A stretch of DNA of 64,000 nt from JBCCGR01 sp039029195 (GTDB taxonomy: Bacteria > Pseudomonadota > Alphaproteobacteria > Rhizobiales > Rhizobiaceae): positions 62,001 through 126,000 of the forward strand of contig JBCCGR010000004.1 of assembly GCA_039029195.1 (NCBI GenBank), read 5' to 3'. Shown in pieces: positions 1 to 7,443 of this stretch; the first letter of the stretch is position 1; every line of letters starts with the position of its first letter. The translations under genes were made by a program, and so were the position numbers. The notes under the pieces were generated by a model that searched no databases, had not been told where the DNA came from, and saw nothing but the letters and a program-made list of their open reading frames with translations.

Positions 1-167
1 GCCTCAAAGCCGCCGGTCATCGGGATGTCAGAACCATTGATGGCCCATCTGACATTGCGCCATTGATCGCGGATATCGCGGAAGAGGGCGACTACGTCGT
101 CTTTCTGGGCGCGGGCAGCGTGACCCATTGGGCAAACGCACTTGAAGCCGAACTGAAAGCGCTCTGA
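1..167 (+). CDS. murC: MurC C-terminal fragment (UDP-N-acetylmuramate--L-alanine ligase), truncated by window edge
   Basis: Only the last 54 codons are present, because the window opens inside the gene. The readable frame ends in the sequence VVFLGAGSVTHWANALEAEL, which matches the conserved C-terminal end of MurC, the cytoplasmic ATP-dependent ligase that adds L-alanine to UDP-MurNAc. The TGA stop (165-167) shares its last base with the ATG of murB, so the two are translationally linked. The order murC-murB is the normal dcw order in rhizobia. The call rests on this short tail plus context. Confidence 0.9.
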   Translation, partial: LKAAGHRDVRTIDGPSDIAPLIADIAEEGDYVVFLGAGSVTHWANALEAELKAL

Positions 168-1087
168 TGAGTGCCTTGTATGACAATCTCAAGGATCGCT
201 TTGCCGAAATACGCGGACGCTTGACCCCCGACGCGCCGATGAGTTCTGTCACCTGGTTTCGCGTTGGCGGACCTGCCGACATCCTGTTTCAGCCTGCCGA
301 CGAGGACGATCTTTGCGCGTTTCTGAAAGTGCTGCCGCAGGAGGTGCCAGTTACCATCGTGGGCGTGGGTTCCAATCTTCTGGTGCGCGACGGCGGGATT
401 GAAGGGGTTGTCATTCGCCTATCAGCCAAGGGCTTTGGCTCGATTGAAAAGGTTGATGAATTGACATTGCGTGCCGGAACGGCAGTGCCCGACAAACGGT
501 TGGCCGCAGCAGCTCTTGAGGCGGGCATTGGCGGTTTTGAATTTTACCACGGCATTCCCGGCGGGCTGGGCGGGGCCCTGCGCATGAATGCGGGTGCCAA
601 TGGTACCGAGACGACCAACCGGGTGAAGACCATTCGTGCCGTGAACCGGGCCGGTGAAATTGTCGAACTCAGTCATGCCGATATGGGCTACACTTATCGG
701 CATTCATGGGCGCCAAAGGACCTGATCTTCGTGTCTGCGGACTTTGAGGGATTGGAAAAAGACAAAGACGCGATTCAGGCCGATATGGATGCGGTACAGC
801 ATCACCGCGAAACCGTGCAGCCGGTAAAAGAGAAAACCGGAGGGTCCACCTTCAAGAACCCGGACGGGCATTCGTCCTGGAAGCTGATTGACGAGGCCGG
901 CTTGCGTGGCTTTCAGATTGGTGGCGCGCAAATGTCAGAAATGCACTGCAATTTCATGATCAACACGGGCAACGCCACCGCAAATGATCTCGAAACCCTC
1001 GGCGAGACAGTGCGCGAAAAGGTGCAGGACCATTCCGGCATCCTGCTTGAGTGGGAGATTAAAAGGATTGGGCGGGGGCTGAGTTAG
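167..1087 (+). CDS. murB: UDP-N-acetylenolpyruvoylglucosamine reductase MurB
   Basis: MurB is the cytoplasmic FAD enzyme that reduces UDP-GlcNAc-enolpyruvate with NADPH to UDP-MurNAc. At 306 residues it is the short type of MurB. Visible hallmarks are the FAD-binding GVGSNLLVRD segment (about residues 66-75), IPGGLGGALRMNAG (130-143), the GSTFKNP loop with the catalytic serine (about 227), and the C-terminal LEWEIKRIG with the conserved glutamate. The start ATG overlaps the murC stop by one base (TGATG), which fixes the start. The normal downstream partner ddl is displaced by about 1 kb because a toxin-antitoxin module lies between. Confidence 0.97.
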   Translation: MSALYDNLKDRFAEIRGRLTPDAPMSSVTWFRVGGPADILFQPADEDDLCAFLKVLPQEVPVTIVGVGSNLLVRDGGIEGVVIRLSAKGFGSIEKVDELTLRAGTAVPDKRLAAAALEAGIGGFEFYHGIPGGLGGALRMNAGANGTETTNRVKTIRAVNRAGEIVELSHADMGYTYRHSWAPKDLIFVSADFEGLEKDKDAIQADMDAVQHHRETVQPVKEKTGGSTFKNPDGHSSWKLIDEAGLRGFQIGGAQMSEMHCNFMINTGNATANDLETLGETVREKVQDHSGILLEWEIKRIGRGLS

Positions 1088-1104
1088 AAATCTTCATTCT
1101 ACCC

Positions 1105-1137
1105 TTGTAGTTGAAGTATGGTATCGTATATGATACC
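1105..1137 (+). promoter_or_regulatory. higBA promoter and palindromic operator
   Basis: A plausible sigma-70 promoter lies just before the toxin gene: TTGTAG at 1105-1110 and TATGAT at 1129-1134, 18 bp apart. The -10 box lies inside a perfect inverted repeat, GGTATC-N6-GATACC (1120-1137). A palindrome over the -10 box is the usual arrangement for autorepression of type II toxin-antitoxin operons by the antitoxin or the complex. The boxes are seen; the role is inferred. Confidence 0.6.
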
Positions 1138-1146
1138 GATCGTTAA

Positions 1147-1479
1147 ATGATCACCGTTGAGGTCTATACTTCCCAAGACGGAAAACAACCGTTTGTCCGT
1201 TGGTTGGAGAAATTGGACCGGCAGGCGCGGAAGCGCGTTCTCATTGCCATTGCGAGATTGGAAGATGGGAACACATCAAGTCTGAAGTCGGTTGGTGATG
1301 GTGTTCATGAGTTGAAGCTCACCTATGGCGCTGGGTTGAGAGTATATTTGGGGCGGAAGGGGCAAACGCTCGTGTTGCTCCTTCATGGCGGAACCAAGCG
1401 GCGTCAAGGAAATGATATCGCAAAGGCAAAATCCCTCTGGCGTGATTATCTGACCGAAACTGAACTTGATTTGGAGTGA
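1147..1479 (+). CDS. higB: RelE/HigB-family type II toxin (addiction module killer protein)
   Basis: A 110-residue protein of the HigB-like branch of the RelE/ParE superfamily, normally ribosome-dependent mRNA endonucleases. Family features are the start VEVYTSQDGKQPFVRWLEKL, a central helix pair, and the C-terminal LRVYLGRKGQTLVLLLHGGTKRRQGNDIAKAK, the usual end of the 'putative addiction module killer protein' group. The toxin-first order is typical of higBA. The gene starts 10 bp after a palindromic operator and its stop is directly followed by the antitoxin ribosome-binding site. Its lower GC than murB and ddl suggests acquisition by transfer. Confidence 0.88.
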   Translation: MITVEVYTSQDGKQPFVRWLEKLDRQARKRVLIAIARLEDGNTSSLKSVGDGVHELKLTYGAGLRVYLGRKGQTLVLLLHGGTKRRQGNDIAKAKSLWRDYLTETELDLE

Positions 1480-1481
1480 AG

Positions 1482-1832
1482 ATGCCTTCCTTGCCTTTGG
1501 ATACCAGCCTCAAAGCGATGGTTTCTCGCAATCCAGAATTTGCAACCGAAATGCTTGAGGATGCAATCAATGCTCTGCTTGCTGGCGATCCTGATGAGGG
1601 GCGCCTGATGTTGCGTCAGTACGTTAAGGCTACGATCGGATTTCAAGAATTGGCGAGACGCACCGGCAAGCGTGACAAGAATCTGATGCGTTCACTCAGT
1701 GCGTCAGGCAATCCCACAGCGGCAAATCTGTTCGAGATCGTTGGGGCATGTGTCGAATCTGAGGGAGGCGTGGTGTCAGCGCATATTGTCAAAAACTCTG
1801 ACAACAGGCGTGACCTGGAGGCGGTGTCTTAG
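1482..1832 (+). CDS. higA: HigA-like antitoxin (helix-turn-helix)
   Basis: A 116-residue partner of the upstream toxin. The region ELARRTGKRDKNLMRSLSASGNPTAANLFEIVGA (about residues 50-85) fits the helix-turn-helix of HigA-type antitoxins of the 'addiction module antidote' group, which neutralise the toxin and bind the operator. I chose the ATG at 1482 because GGAG (1473-1476) lies 5 nt upstream. A GTG at 1476 overlapping the toxin stop is possible but has no ribosome-binding site. The role rests on the operon position and the HTH. Confidence 0.82.
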   Translation: MPSLPLDTSLKAMVSRNPEFATEMLEDAINALLAGDPDEGRLMLRQYVKATIGFQELARRTGKRDKNLMRSLSASGNPTAANLFEIVGACVESEGGVVSAHIVKNSDNRRDLEAVS

Positions 1833-2140
1833 CCGGCTATTGATCGGTTGCCTGTTCTACCGCTCACCGATGAAATCTGCCGAGGCGAATCAGGTTGGCG
1901 AATCGCCTCCTGTGGAGCCGCCGTATAGCTTTCACCTTCCACCCGCATAAATCGTGAAAAATATTTCAAACTCGTTTTAATCGCAAATCATTGAGTCTTT
2001 TGAATCGCTTAGCCAAGCAGGCTGAAATTGCGATTCAAACACTTCCCAATCCGCTTCAATCCTTGTTCTTGATTTGCGCCCAAGCTTGTGATTCTCAATG
2101 AGAATTAAGGGGAACACCAGAAGATTTGGGAGCGGTCTTC
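1833..2140. promoter_or_regulatory. AT-rich higA-ddl intergenic region with three inverted repeats
   Basis: This gap of about 300 bp has no convincing gene. It holds three perfect inverted repeats. GAGGCGA/TCGCCTC (1882-1888 and 1903-1909) lies after higA and may be a terminator without a T-run. TTTGAATCGC/GCGATTCAAA (1999-2008 and 2040-2049) is separated by 31 nt. ATTCTC-AAT-GAGAAT (2091-2105) is 35 bp before the ddl start and looks like a short operator, somewhat Fur-box-like. Because higBA separates ddl from the murB transcript, this region probably carries the promoter for the rest of the division genes. That is inference. Confidence 0.45.
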
Positions 2141-3061
2141 ATGGCGCATGTTGCCGTCCTTATGGGCGGATGGTCATCCGAACGTCCTGTCAGTTTATCG
2201 TCGGGCAATGCCTGCGCCGATGCGCTCGAATCAAGCGGTCACAAGGTGACCCGGATTGATGTCGACCGAAAACTTGGATCAGTGCTTGAAGACCTCAAGC
2301 CAGACGTTGCATTCAATGCGCTGCACGGCCCGTATGGCGAAGATGGCACGGTTCAGGGTGTGCTGGAATATCTGGAACTTCCCTACACCCATTCAGGCGT
2401 TTTGGCCTCAGCGCTCGCCATGGACAAGGAGAAGTCCAAAACCATTGCGCGTCGTGTTGGAGTGCCTGTTGCAGACGCCAAGGTGATGCACCGACTAGAG
2501 GCGGCAAAAAAGCACGCCATGAAGCCGCCTTACGTGATCAAACCTCTGGCGGAAGGCTCAAGTTTCGGCGTTCTGATTGTCGGTGAGGATCGCTCAACCC
2601 CGCCGCAGGAACTCTATTCATCTGACTGGCCATATGGCGATATCGTCATGGTTGAGCGCTACATCCATGGTCGCGAACTGACCTGCGCCGTCATGGGTGA
2701 CGTCGCGCTTGGTGTGACAGAAATTCTCCCTATCGGCACAGGCTTCTACGACTATGATGCAAAATATGCCGATGGCGGATCAAAACACGTCTGTCCGGCA
2801 GAAATTTTACCAAATGTTTACCAAAAGATTCAGACACTGTCGCTCAAGGCGCACAGGGCTTTGGGGTGTCGTGGTGTGACCCGATCAGACTTCCGGCTGG
2901 ATGATCGGGTGAACGGGTTGAATGAACTGATCTGGCTGGAAGTGAACACTCAGCCGGGCATGACGCCCACATCTTTGTTGCCGGAACTGGCCCAGCATGC
3001 CGGGCATTCGTTTGAGGAATTGTTGAATTGGATCGTAGAGGACGCAAGCTGCAATCGCTGA
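2141..3061 (+). CDS. ddl: D-alanine--D-alanine ligase
   Basis: An ATP-grasp ligase that makes D-Ala-D-Ala for the peptidoglycan stem peptide in the cytoplasm; 306 residues, normal for Ddl. It begins AHVAVLMGGWSSERPVSLSSG, the conserved N-terminal loop with the GGxSxERxVSL pattern. Later come YVIKPLAEGSSFGV (ATP-grasp lysine and serine loop), GCRGVTRSDFRLDD and WLEVNTQPGMTPTSLLPE, with the metal-binding E and N of the family. ATG 2141 is preferred over an in-frame TTG at 2126 because GGGAG (2128-2132) precedes it and the family starts here. The stop lies 6 bp before the ftsQ start. Confidence 0.96.
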   Translation: MAHVAVLMGGWSSERPVSLSSGNACADALESSGHKVTRIDVDRKLGSVLEDLKPDVAFNALHGPYGEDGTVQGVLEYLELPYTHSGVLASALAMDKEKSKTIARRVGVPVADAKVMHRLEAAKKHAMKPPYVIKPLAEGSSFGVLIVGEDRSTPPQELYSSDWPYGDIVMVERYIHGRELTCAVMGDVALGVTEILPIGTGFYDYDAKYADGGSKHVCPAEILPNVYQKIQTLSLKAHRALGCRGVTRSDFRLDDRVNGLNELIWLEVNTQPGMTPTSLLPELAQHAGHSFEELLNWIVEDASCNR

Positions 3062-3066
3062 CGGAG

Positions 3067-3993
3067 ATGGTTTCCTCTCTTCGTCCCGGGCGGCGGACGA
3101 GGGCTGATGCCGCTTCGTCTTCGGGCGTTCTGCCGCGACCCCTTCGCCTGATGTGGCGATACACCACCCGATTTGTTGAAACCAGCGAACCGATGCCAGC
3201 CGGGCGGGGAAGCCTGTATGCCATCGCGTTTGTCTGTGTTGCCATGCTCTATGGCGCTCAACAGGGCGGGCAATTGCGCAGTTTCATGTCTGCGACCGGT
3301 GCAACACTTGGCATGCAGATCGACGGGGTGGAAATTTCCGGCCATTCGGAAACCAGTGAGCGCGATGTTCTGTCGGCACTGGGTGTTCGCCCGCAAAGCT
3401 CGCTGTTTGGGCTGGATGTAACTGACGCCCGCAATTCGGTTATCGCACTTCCCTGGGTGGAGCGCGCGTCGGTGCGCAAGGTTTATCCGGGTCGCCTGGA
3501 AGTCGATATAGAGGAAAAATCCCCATTTGCGGTCTGGCAGCAGGGCGATGTGCTTTCCGTGGTTGAGCAGGACGGCACCCTGATCGCGAAGTTTGAGGGC
3601 ATGGATTATCTCTCAAACCGGTTTTCCCATCTGCCTCAGGTCGTAGGCGAGGGGGCCGAAAAACGCGCCGCCGATTTCCTGCCGCTTGCTGCCCGTTATC
3701 CTGAACTGGCTGGACGGGTCGCGGTGTACATTCGTGTTGCGGATCGTCGCTGGGACGTTCGCTTGCGCAACGGGCTGACGGTCAAACTCCCTGCAAACGA
3801 TGTACATGCAGCACTTGATGAACTGGCGTCGCTGCAATCGCGCAACGCCATATTTGATCGCGAAATTGAAGTTGTGGATCTGCGCCTTGCGGATCGCATC
3901 ACCATTCGCCTTTCAGAGAGCGCGAATGAAGCGCGCCGCGAGTTCGTTGAAGCGCGCTCAAAATCTATTCGAACGGCGGAGAAAGATATATGA
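3067..3993 (+). CDS. ftsQ: Cell division protein FtsQ
   Basis: A bitopic division protein that links the FtsB/L complex to the late divisome. With the ATG at 3067 it has 308 residues: a basic cytoplasmic tail rich in Arg, one membrane span (LYAIAFVCVAMLYGAQQ, about residues 45-62), a POTRA domain (DGVEISGHSETSERDVLSALGV...LPWVERASVRKVYPGRLEVDIEEKSPFAVW) and the FtsQ beta domain. A TTG at 3028 inside ddl would add 13 residues. The ATG has no well-spaced ribosome-binding site, so translation may be coupled to ddl. The stop overlaps ftsA by 4 bp. Confidence 0.93.
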   Translation: MVSSLRPGRRTRADAASSSGVLPRPLRLMWRYTTRFVETSEPMPAGRGSLYAIAFVCVAMLYGAQQGGQLRSFMSATGATLGMQIDGVEISGHSETSERDVLSALGVRPQSSLFGLDVTDARNSVIALPWVERASVRKVYPGRLEVDIEEKSPFAVWQQGDVLSVVEQDGTLIAKFEGMDYLSNRFSHLPQVVGEGAEKRAADFLPLAARYPELAGRVAVYIRVADRRWDVRLRNGLTVKLPANDVHAALDELASLQSRNAIFDREIEVVDLRLADRITIRLSESANEARREFVEARSKSIRTAEKDI

Positions 3994-5315
3994 GCCTGTT
4001 TGGCTTCTCCGCCGACCTCCCCCGTTTCAAAGGGCTTTCCAACAAGCGCCCGACCACTGTGTCGGTGCTGGATGTCGGCTCGTCCAAAATCTGCTGTCTG
4101 ATTGGTCGGCTGCGCCCCAAAGGAGAAAGCGAACTCCTTCCGGGCCGTACCCATCGCATCGAAATTCTGGGCATTGGCCACCACAGATCGCGCGGTATCA
4201 AATCCGGTGTCATCGTTGACCTTGATGCGGCTGAGCAATCCATTCGCACTGCGGTGGACGGTGCAGAGCGCATGGCCGGGCTGACGGTGGAATCCCTCCT
4301 CGTCAATGTTTCGTGCGGGCGCCTTGCTAGTGAAGCCTTTTCGGTCAGCGTGGATCTCGGTGGAAACGATATCGAAGATGTCGACATTCGTCGCGTGCTC
4401 GAAGCCGGTTCTGCCCACGCCATGCGGGATGGACGTCTGGTCGTTCATTCGATTCCCATTGGATACAATCTGGACAGCGAACGCGGCATTCGTGATCCAC
4501 GTGGCATGTTTGGCAATTCGCTGGGTGTTGATATGCATGTGGTGGACGCCGATACTGCCCCACTGCGTAATCTCGAACACTGCATCAACCGCTCGCACCT
4601 TTCGGTCGAGGCAATGGTTGCAAGCCCCTATGCCAGCGGTCTCTCGACACTGGTTGACGATGAATCTGAAATGGGCTGCGCCTGCGTCGACATGGGTGGC
4701 GGAACCACCACGCTTTCCATCTTTGTTGAAGGTCAGTTGGTTCATGCCGACGCAATTGCCGTTGGTGGCAATCATGTGACGATGGACATGGCCCGCGCGC
4801 TCTCAACCCGGCTGGAAGATGCCGAGCGGTTGAAGGTGCTACAGGGTTCGGCCCTTCCCAGCATTTCCGACGAACGCGATATCGTTTCGGTTCCGCCAAT
4901 CGGCGAGGACGATCGCGATGTCGCCAATCAAATTCCCCGGGCACAGCTTACCCGCGTGATCCGCCCTCGCATTGAAGAGACGCTGGAGATGGTTCGCGAC
5001 CGCCTCAATGCGTCCGGTTTTGCGGCAACGGTCGGCAAACGCGTGGTTCTGACAGGTGGTGCCAGCCAGCTCAACGGTTTGAGCGAAGTGGCAAGGCGAG
5101 TGCTGGCGCGCAATGTGCGGCTTGGCCGTCCAATGGGGATCAAGGGATTGCCGGAAGCTGCAAGGGGGCCGGCATTTTCAACAGCCGTGGGGCTGATGAT
5201 TTATCCGCAAACTGCACAGATCGAGCATTTTGCAAAGAGGCGTGCGCCCATGAAGCTGACGGGTACTGGTGGTGCGTTTTCCCGTGTCAGCCAATGGTTG
5301 CGTGAGAGTTTTTAA
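3990..5315 (+). CDS. ftsA: Cell division protein FtsA
   Basis: An actin-fold ATPase that anchors FtsZ to the membrane; 441 residues. Actin-family elements are present: VLDVGSSKICCLIGRL near the N-terminus (phosphate 1), CACVDMGGGTTTLSIF (phosphate 2) and VVLTGGASQLNGLSEVARRVL (adenosine motif). The C-terminal SRVSQWLRESF is the amphipathic membrane-targeting helix. ATG overlaps the ftsQ stop as ATGA. It is followed by a short hairpin-containing gap and then ftsZ, the standard order. Confidence 0.96.
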   Translation: MSLFGFSADLPRFKGLSNKRPTTVSVLDVGSSKICCLIGRLRPKGESELLPGRTHRIEILGIGHHRSRGIKSGVIVDLDAAEQSIRTAVDGAERMAGLTVESLLVNVSCGRLASEAFSVSVDLGGNDIEDVDIRRVLEAGSAHAMRDGRLVVHSIPIGYNLDSERGIRDPRGMFGNSLGVDMHVVDADTAPLRNLEHCINRSHLSVEAMVASPYASGLSTLVDDESEMGCACVDMGGGTTTLSIFVEGQLVHADAIAVGGNHVTMDMARALSTRLEDAERLKVLQGSALPSISDERDIVSVPPIGEDDRDVANQIPRAQLTRVIRPRIEETLEMVRDRLNASGFAATVGKRVVLTGGASQLNGLSEVARRVLARNVRLGRPMGIKGLPEAARGPAFSTAVGLMIYPQTAQIEHFAKRRAPMKLTGTGGAFSRVSQWLRESF

Positions 5316-5322
5316 CCGGGAG

Positions 5323-5338
5323 CCGGCGCTGCCGCCGG
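5323..5338. other. GC-rich hairpin between ftsA and ftsZ
   Basis: CCGGCG (5323-5328) and CGCCGG (5333-5338) form a perfect 6-bp stem with a 4-nt loop just after the ftsA stop and about 55 bp before the ftsZ start. There is no T-run, so it is not a classical terminator. It could mark RNA processing or partial attenuation between ftsA and the much more abundant FtsZ; that role is speculative. Confidence 0.4.
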
Positions 5339-5392
5339 ACAACACAACTAGGTGTAGCGGCGGCTCACCGTTTTAAAAGAAATGAGGACGGC

Positions 5393-7156
5393 ATGACTAT
5401 CAATCTTCAAAAGCCAGACATCACTGAGCTGAAACCACGCATCACCGTATTTGGTGTTGGTGGCGGCGGCGGCAATGCTGTCAACAACATGATCACCTCG
5501 GGTCTCGATGGTGTGGAATTTGTTGTGGCCAACACTGACGCTCAGGCACTTTCGATGTCGCGTGCCGAGCGGGTCGTTCAGATGGGTGTGGCCGTCACCG
5601 AAGGTCTGGGCGCGGGTTCGCAGCCCGAGGTTGGTCGTGCGGCGGCAGAAGAGTGCATTGATGAAATCAATGATCATCTCAATGGCACCCATATGGCGTT
5701 TGTCACTGCCGGCATGGGTGGCGGCACCGGCACAGGTGCTGCGCCGGTTGTTGCACGCGCTGCCCGCGAAATGGGTATTTTGACGGTTGGTGTGGTCACC
5801 AAGCCGTTCAGTTTTGAAGGCCAGCGCCGCATGCGCACGGCGGAATCCGGCATTGACGAACTGCAGAAGAATGTCGACACGCTGATCGTCATTCCAAACC
5901 AGAACCTGTTCCGTGTGGCCAACGACAAGACCACCTTTGCCGACGCCTTTGGCATGGCCGACCAGGTGCTCTACTCCGGCGTTGCCTGCATCACCGATCT
6001 GATGGTGAAGGAAGGTCTGATCAATCTCGACTTTGCCGATGTTCGCTCGGTGATGCGCGAGATGGGCAAAGCCATGATGGGCACTGGCGAATCGTCCGGC
6101 GAGGGCCGTGCCATGCAGGCCGCCGAAGCTGCAATCGCCAATCCGCTGCTTGATGAGACATCAATGTCCGGCGCCAAGGGACTGCTGATCTCCATCACCG
6201 GTGGTCGCGACATGACCCTGTTTGAGGTTGACGAAGCTGCAACCCGTATTCGCGAAGAAGTTGATCAGGACGCCAACATTATTCTTGGCGCAACCTTTGA
6301 TGAGAGCCTTGAAGGCATCATCCGCGTTTCCGTTGTGGCAACTGGCATCGACCGGGTTGCTGGCGAAGCGGCTGCTCCGGTTGCGCAGCGTACCATTGAG
6401 GCGGGTGATCGCCTGCGTCAGGCCGCACAGCAACGCAAGGTCACCACACCCGCCGAAGAGCAGGGAGCGGCCCAACCCACTGCTGCACAGGTAAGTGCCG
6501 CTGCAATCGAAGCTGAGCTTGCCATTCCCAAACCTGCCGCGACACCAACGCCGGTTGCTGCATCTGGTGACCCGGCTGTGAAGATTGCACCGTTTACGCC
6601 GCAACAGCCTCAATATGCTGATCCGATTGCCGATGACGAGTTCCAGGCGGCTTTGGAAGAGCAGATCACACCGGCTGAAGCACCGCACATGCCCGCGGCG
6701 GCGAAGATTGAAGATGCGCCCCGCATGCCACGGGTTGAAGATTTCCCACCGATGGTGCGCAACGAGATCAGCCAGAAGGCAAGCGAGGCAAAAGCACCAG
6801 AATCAGGTGAAGAGCGCGGCCCGATGGGTCTGCTGAAGCGCCTTGCCACCGGTCTTGGCCAACAGGAACGGCAGAGCGTTTCGGTTCCAGTTGCCTCTCA
6901 GTCCGCACCGATGGCTCCAACGAGCCAGTCCGCACCCTCGGCCCCGGTGGCACCAGCCGCCCCTATTCACCAGGTCGCTCAGGAGGCACCTGCCGCATCC
7001 GCGCCGCAGCGGGTGGTTCGCCAGGATGACAATCCCTATGCGCCGCCAAAATCCGGTAACATGGATGCGCACGGACGAGCCGTGCCACAGAATCGCCACA
7101 TGAGTGACGAGGAGCAGCTCGATATTCCGGCGTTTTTGCGGCGCCAGGCAAACTAA
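5393..7156 (+). CDS. ftsZ: Cell division protein FtsZ (long rhizobial form)
   Basis: Tubulin-like GTPase that forms the Z ring. The GTP-binding domain has GVGGGGGNAVNNM near residue 22, the tubulin signature GGMGGGTGTGAAPVVA (about 105-120) and the T7 loop NLDFADVRSVM. After the globular domain (about residue 320) comes a long Ala/Pro/Gln-rich linker and the conserved C-terminal peptide DIPAFLRRQAN that binds FtsA. At 587 residues it matches the extended FtsZ1 of rhizobia rather than the form of about 380 residues. The start is preceded by GAGGAC. A strong terminator follows. Confidence 0.98.
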   Translation: MTINLQKPDITELKPRITVFGVGGGGGNAVNNMITSGLDGVEFVVANTDAQALSMSRAERVVQMGVAVTEGLGAGSQPEVGRAAAEECIDEINDHLNGTHMAFVTAGMGGGTGTGAAPVVARAAREMGILTVGVVTKPFSFEGQRRMRTAESGIDELQKNVDTLIVIPNQNLFRVANDKTTFADAFGMADQVLYSGVACITDLMVKEGLINLDFADVRSVMREMGKAMMGTGESSGEGRAMQAAEAAIANPLLDETSMSGAKGLLISITGGRDMTLFEVDEAATRIREEVDQDANIILGATFDESLEGIIRVSVVATGIDRVAGEAAAPVAQRTIEAGDRLRQAAQQRKVTTPAEEQGAAQPTAAQVSAAAIEAELAIPKPAATPTPVAASGDPAVKIAPFTPQQPQYADPIADDEFQAALEEQITPAEAPHMPAAAKIEDAPRMPRVEDFPPMVRNEISQKASEAKAPESGEERGPMGLLKRLATGLGQQERQSVSVPVASQSAPMAPTSQSAPSAPVAPAAPIHQVAQEAPAASAPQRVVRQDDNPYAPPKSGNMDAHGRAVPQNRHMSDEEQLDIPAFLRRQAN

Positions 7157-7185
7157 CAGCCTGTAACAGTCTGTAACAAACAAGG

Positions 7186-7217
7186 CTCGCCGGAGTGCTT
7201 CCGGCGGGTCTTTTTTT
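7186..7217 (+). terminator. Rho-independent terminator after ftsZ
   Basis: An 8-bp stem (7186-7193 with 7201-7208, core CGCCGG/CCGGCG, one G-U pair) and a 7-nt loop are followed by TC and seven T residues up to 7217. It sits 30 bp after the ftsZ stop and closes the dcw transcript, so lpxC should have its own promoter. Confidence 0.88.
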
Positions 7218-7443
7218 GGGTTAACACATTGAATTGTTTTAATAAACCAAGTGTGTAAACACTTGTTAACCAATTAATGTCCGGTAAAAAAGCGTGATTT
7301 GGCCAATAGACCCGGTCCGGGTAATCTGTCGACAGTTGATCGGTCGGTGGATGGGGGCCAATCAAGCGACACTGACGAGGAATGTTTGGACGGCAAAAGC
7401 GTCGAAAGAACGTCCATGTGACCTGATTGTGGGGAAGTTAAGA
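7218..7443 (+). promoter_or_regulatory. lpxC leader with nested inverted repeats
   Basis: The region between the ftsZ terminator and lpxC holds GGTTAACA (7219-7226) and its exact reverse complement TGTTAACC (7264-7271). Inside this is a second perfect palindrome, AAGTGT-GTAA-ACACTT (7249-7264). The stretch is AT-rich, unlike the flanks, and is the likely promoter/operator of lpxC. TTAA motifs are present, but the TTAA-N7-TTAA spacing of CtrA is not. The rest of the leader shows no further element. The factor is unknown. Confidence 0.5.

Noticed and set aside
3696..4775. 359-codon open frame on the minus strand across ftsQ and ftsA
   Set aside because: It is antisense to two well-supported division genes, and its product has no recognisable domain. 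GC-rich codon bias explains the openness.
7219..7275. CtrA site upstream of lpxC
   Set aside because: TTAA motifs occur, but the nearest pair is spaced by 4 bp, not 7.
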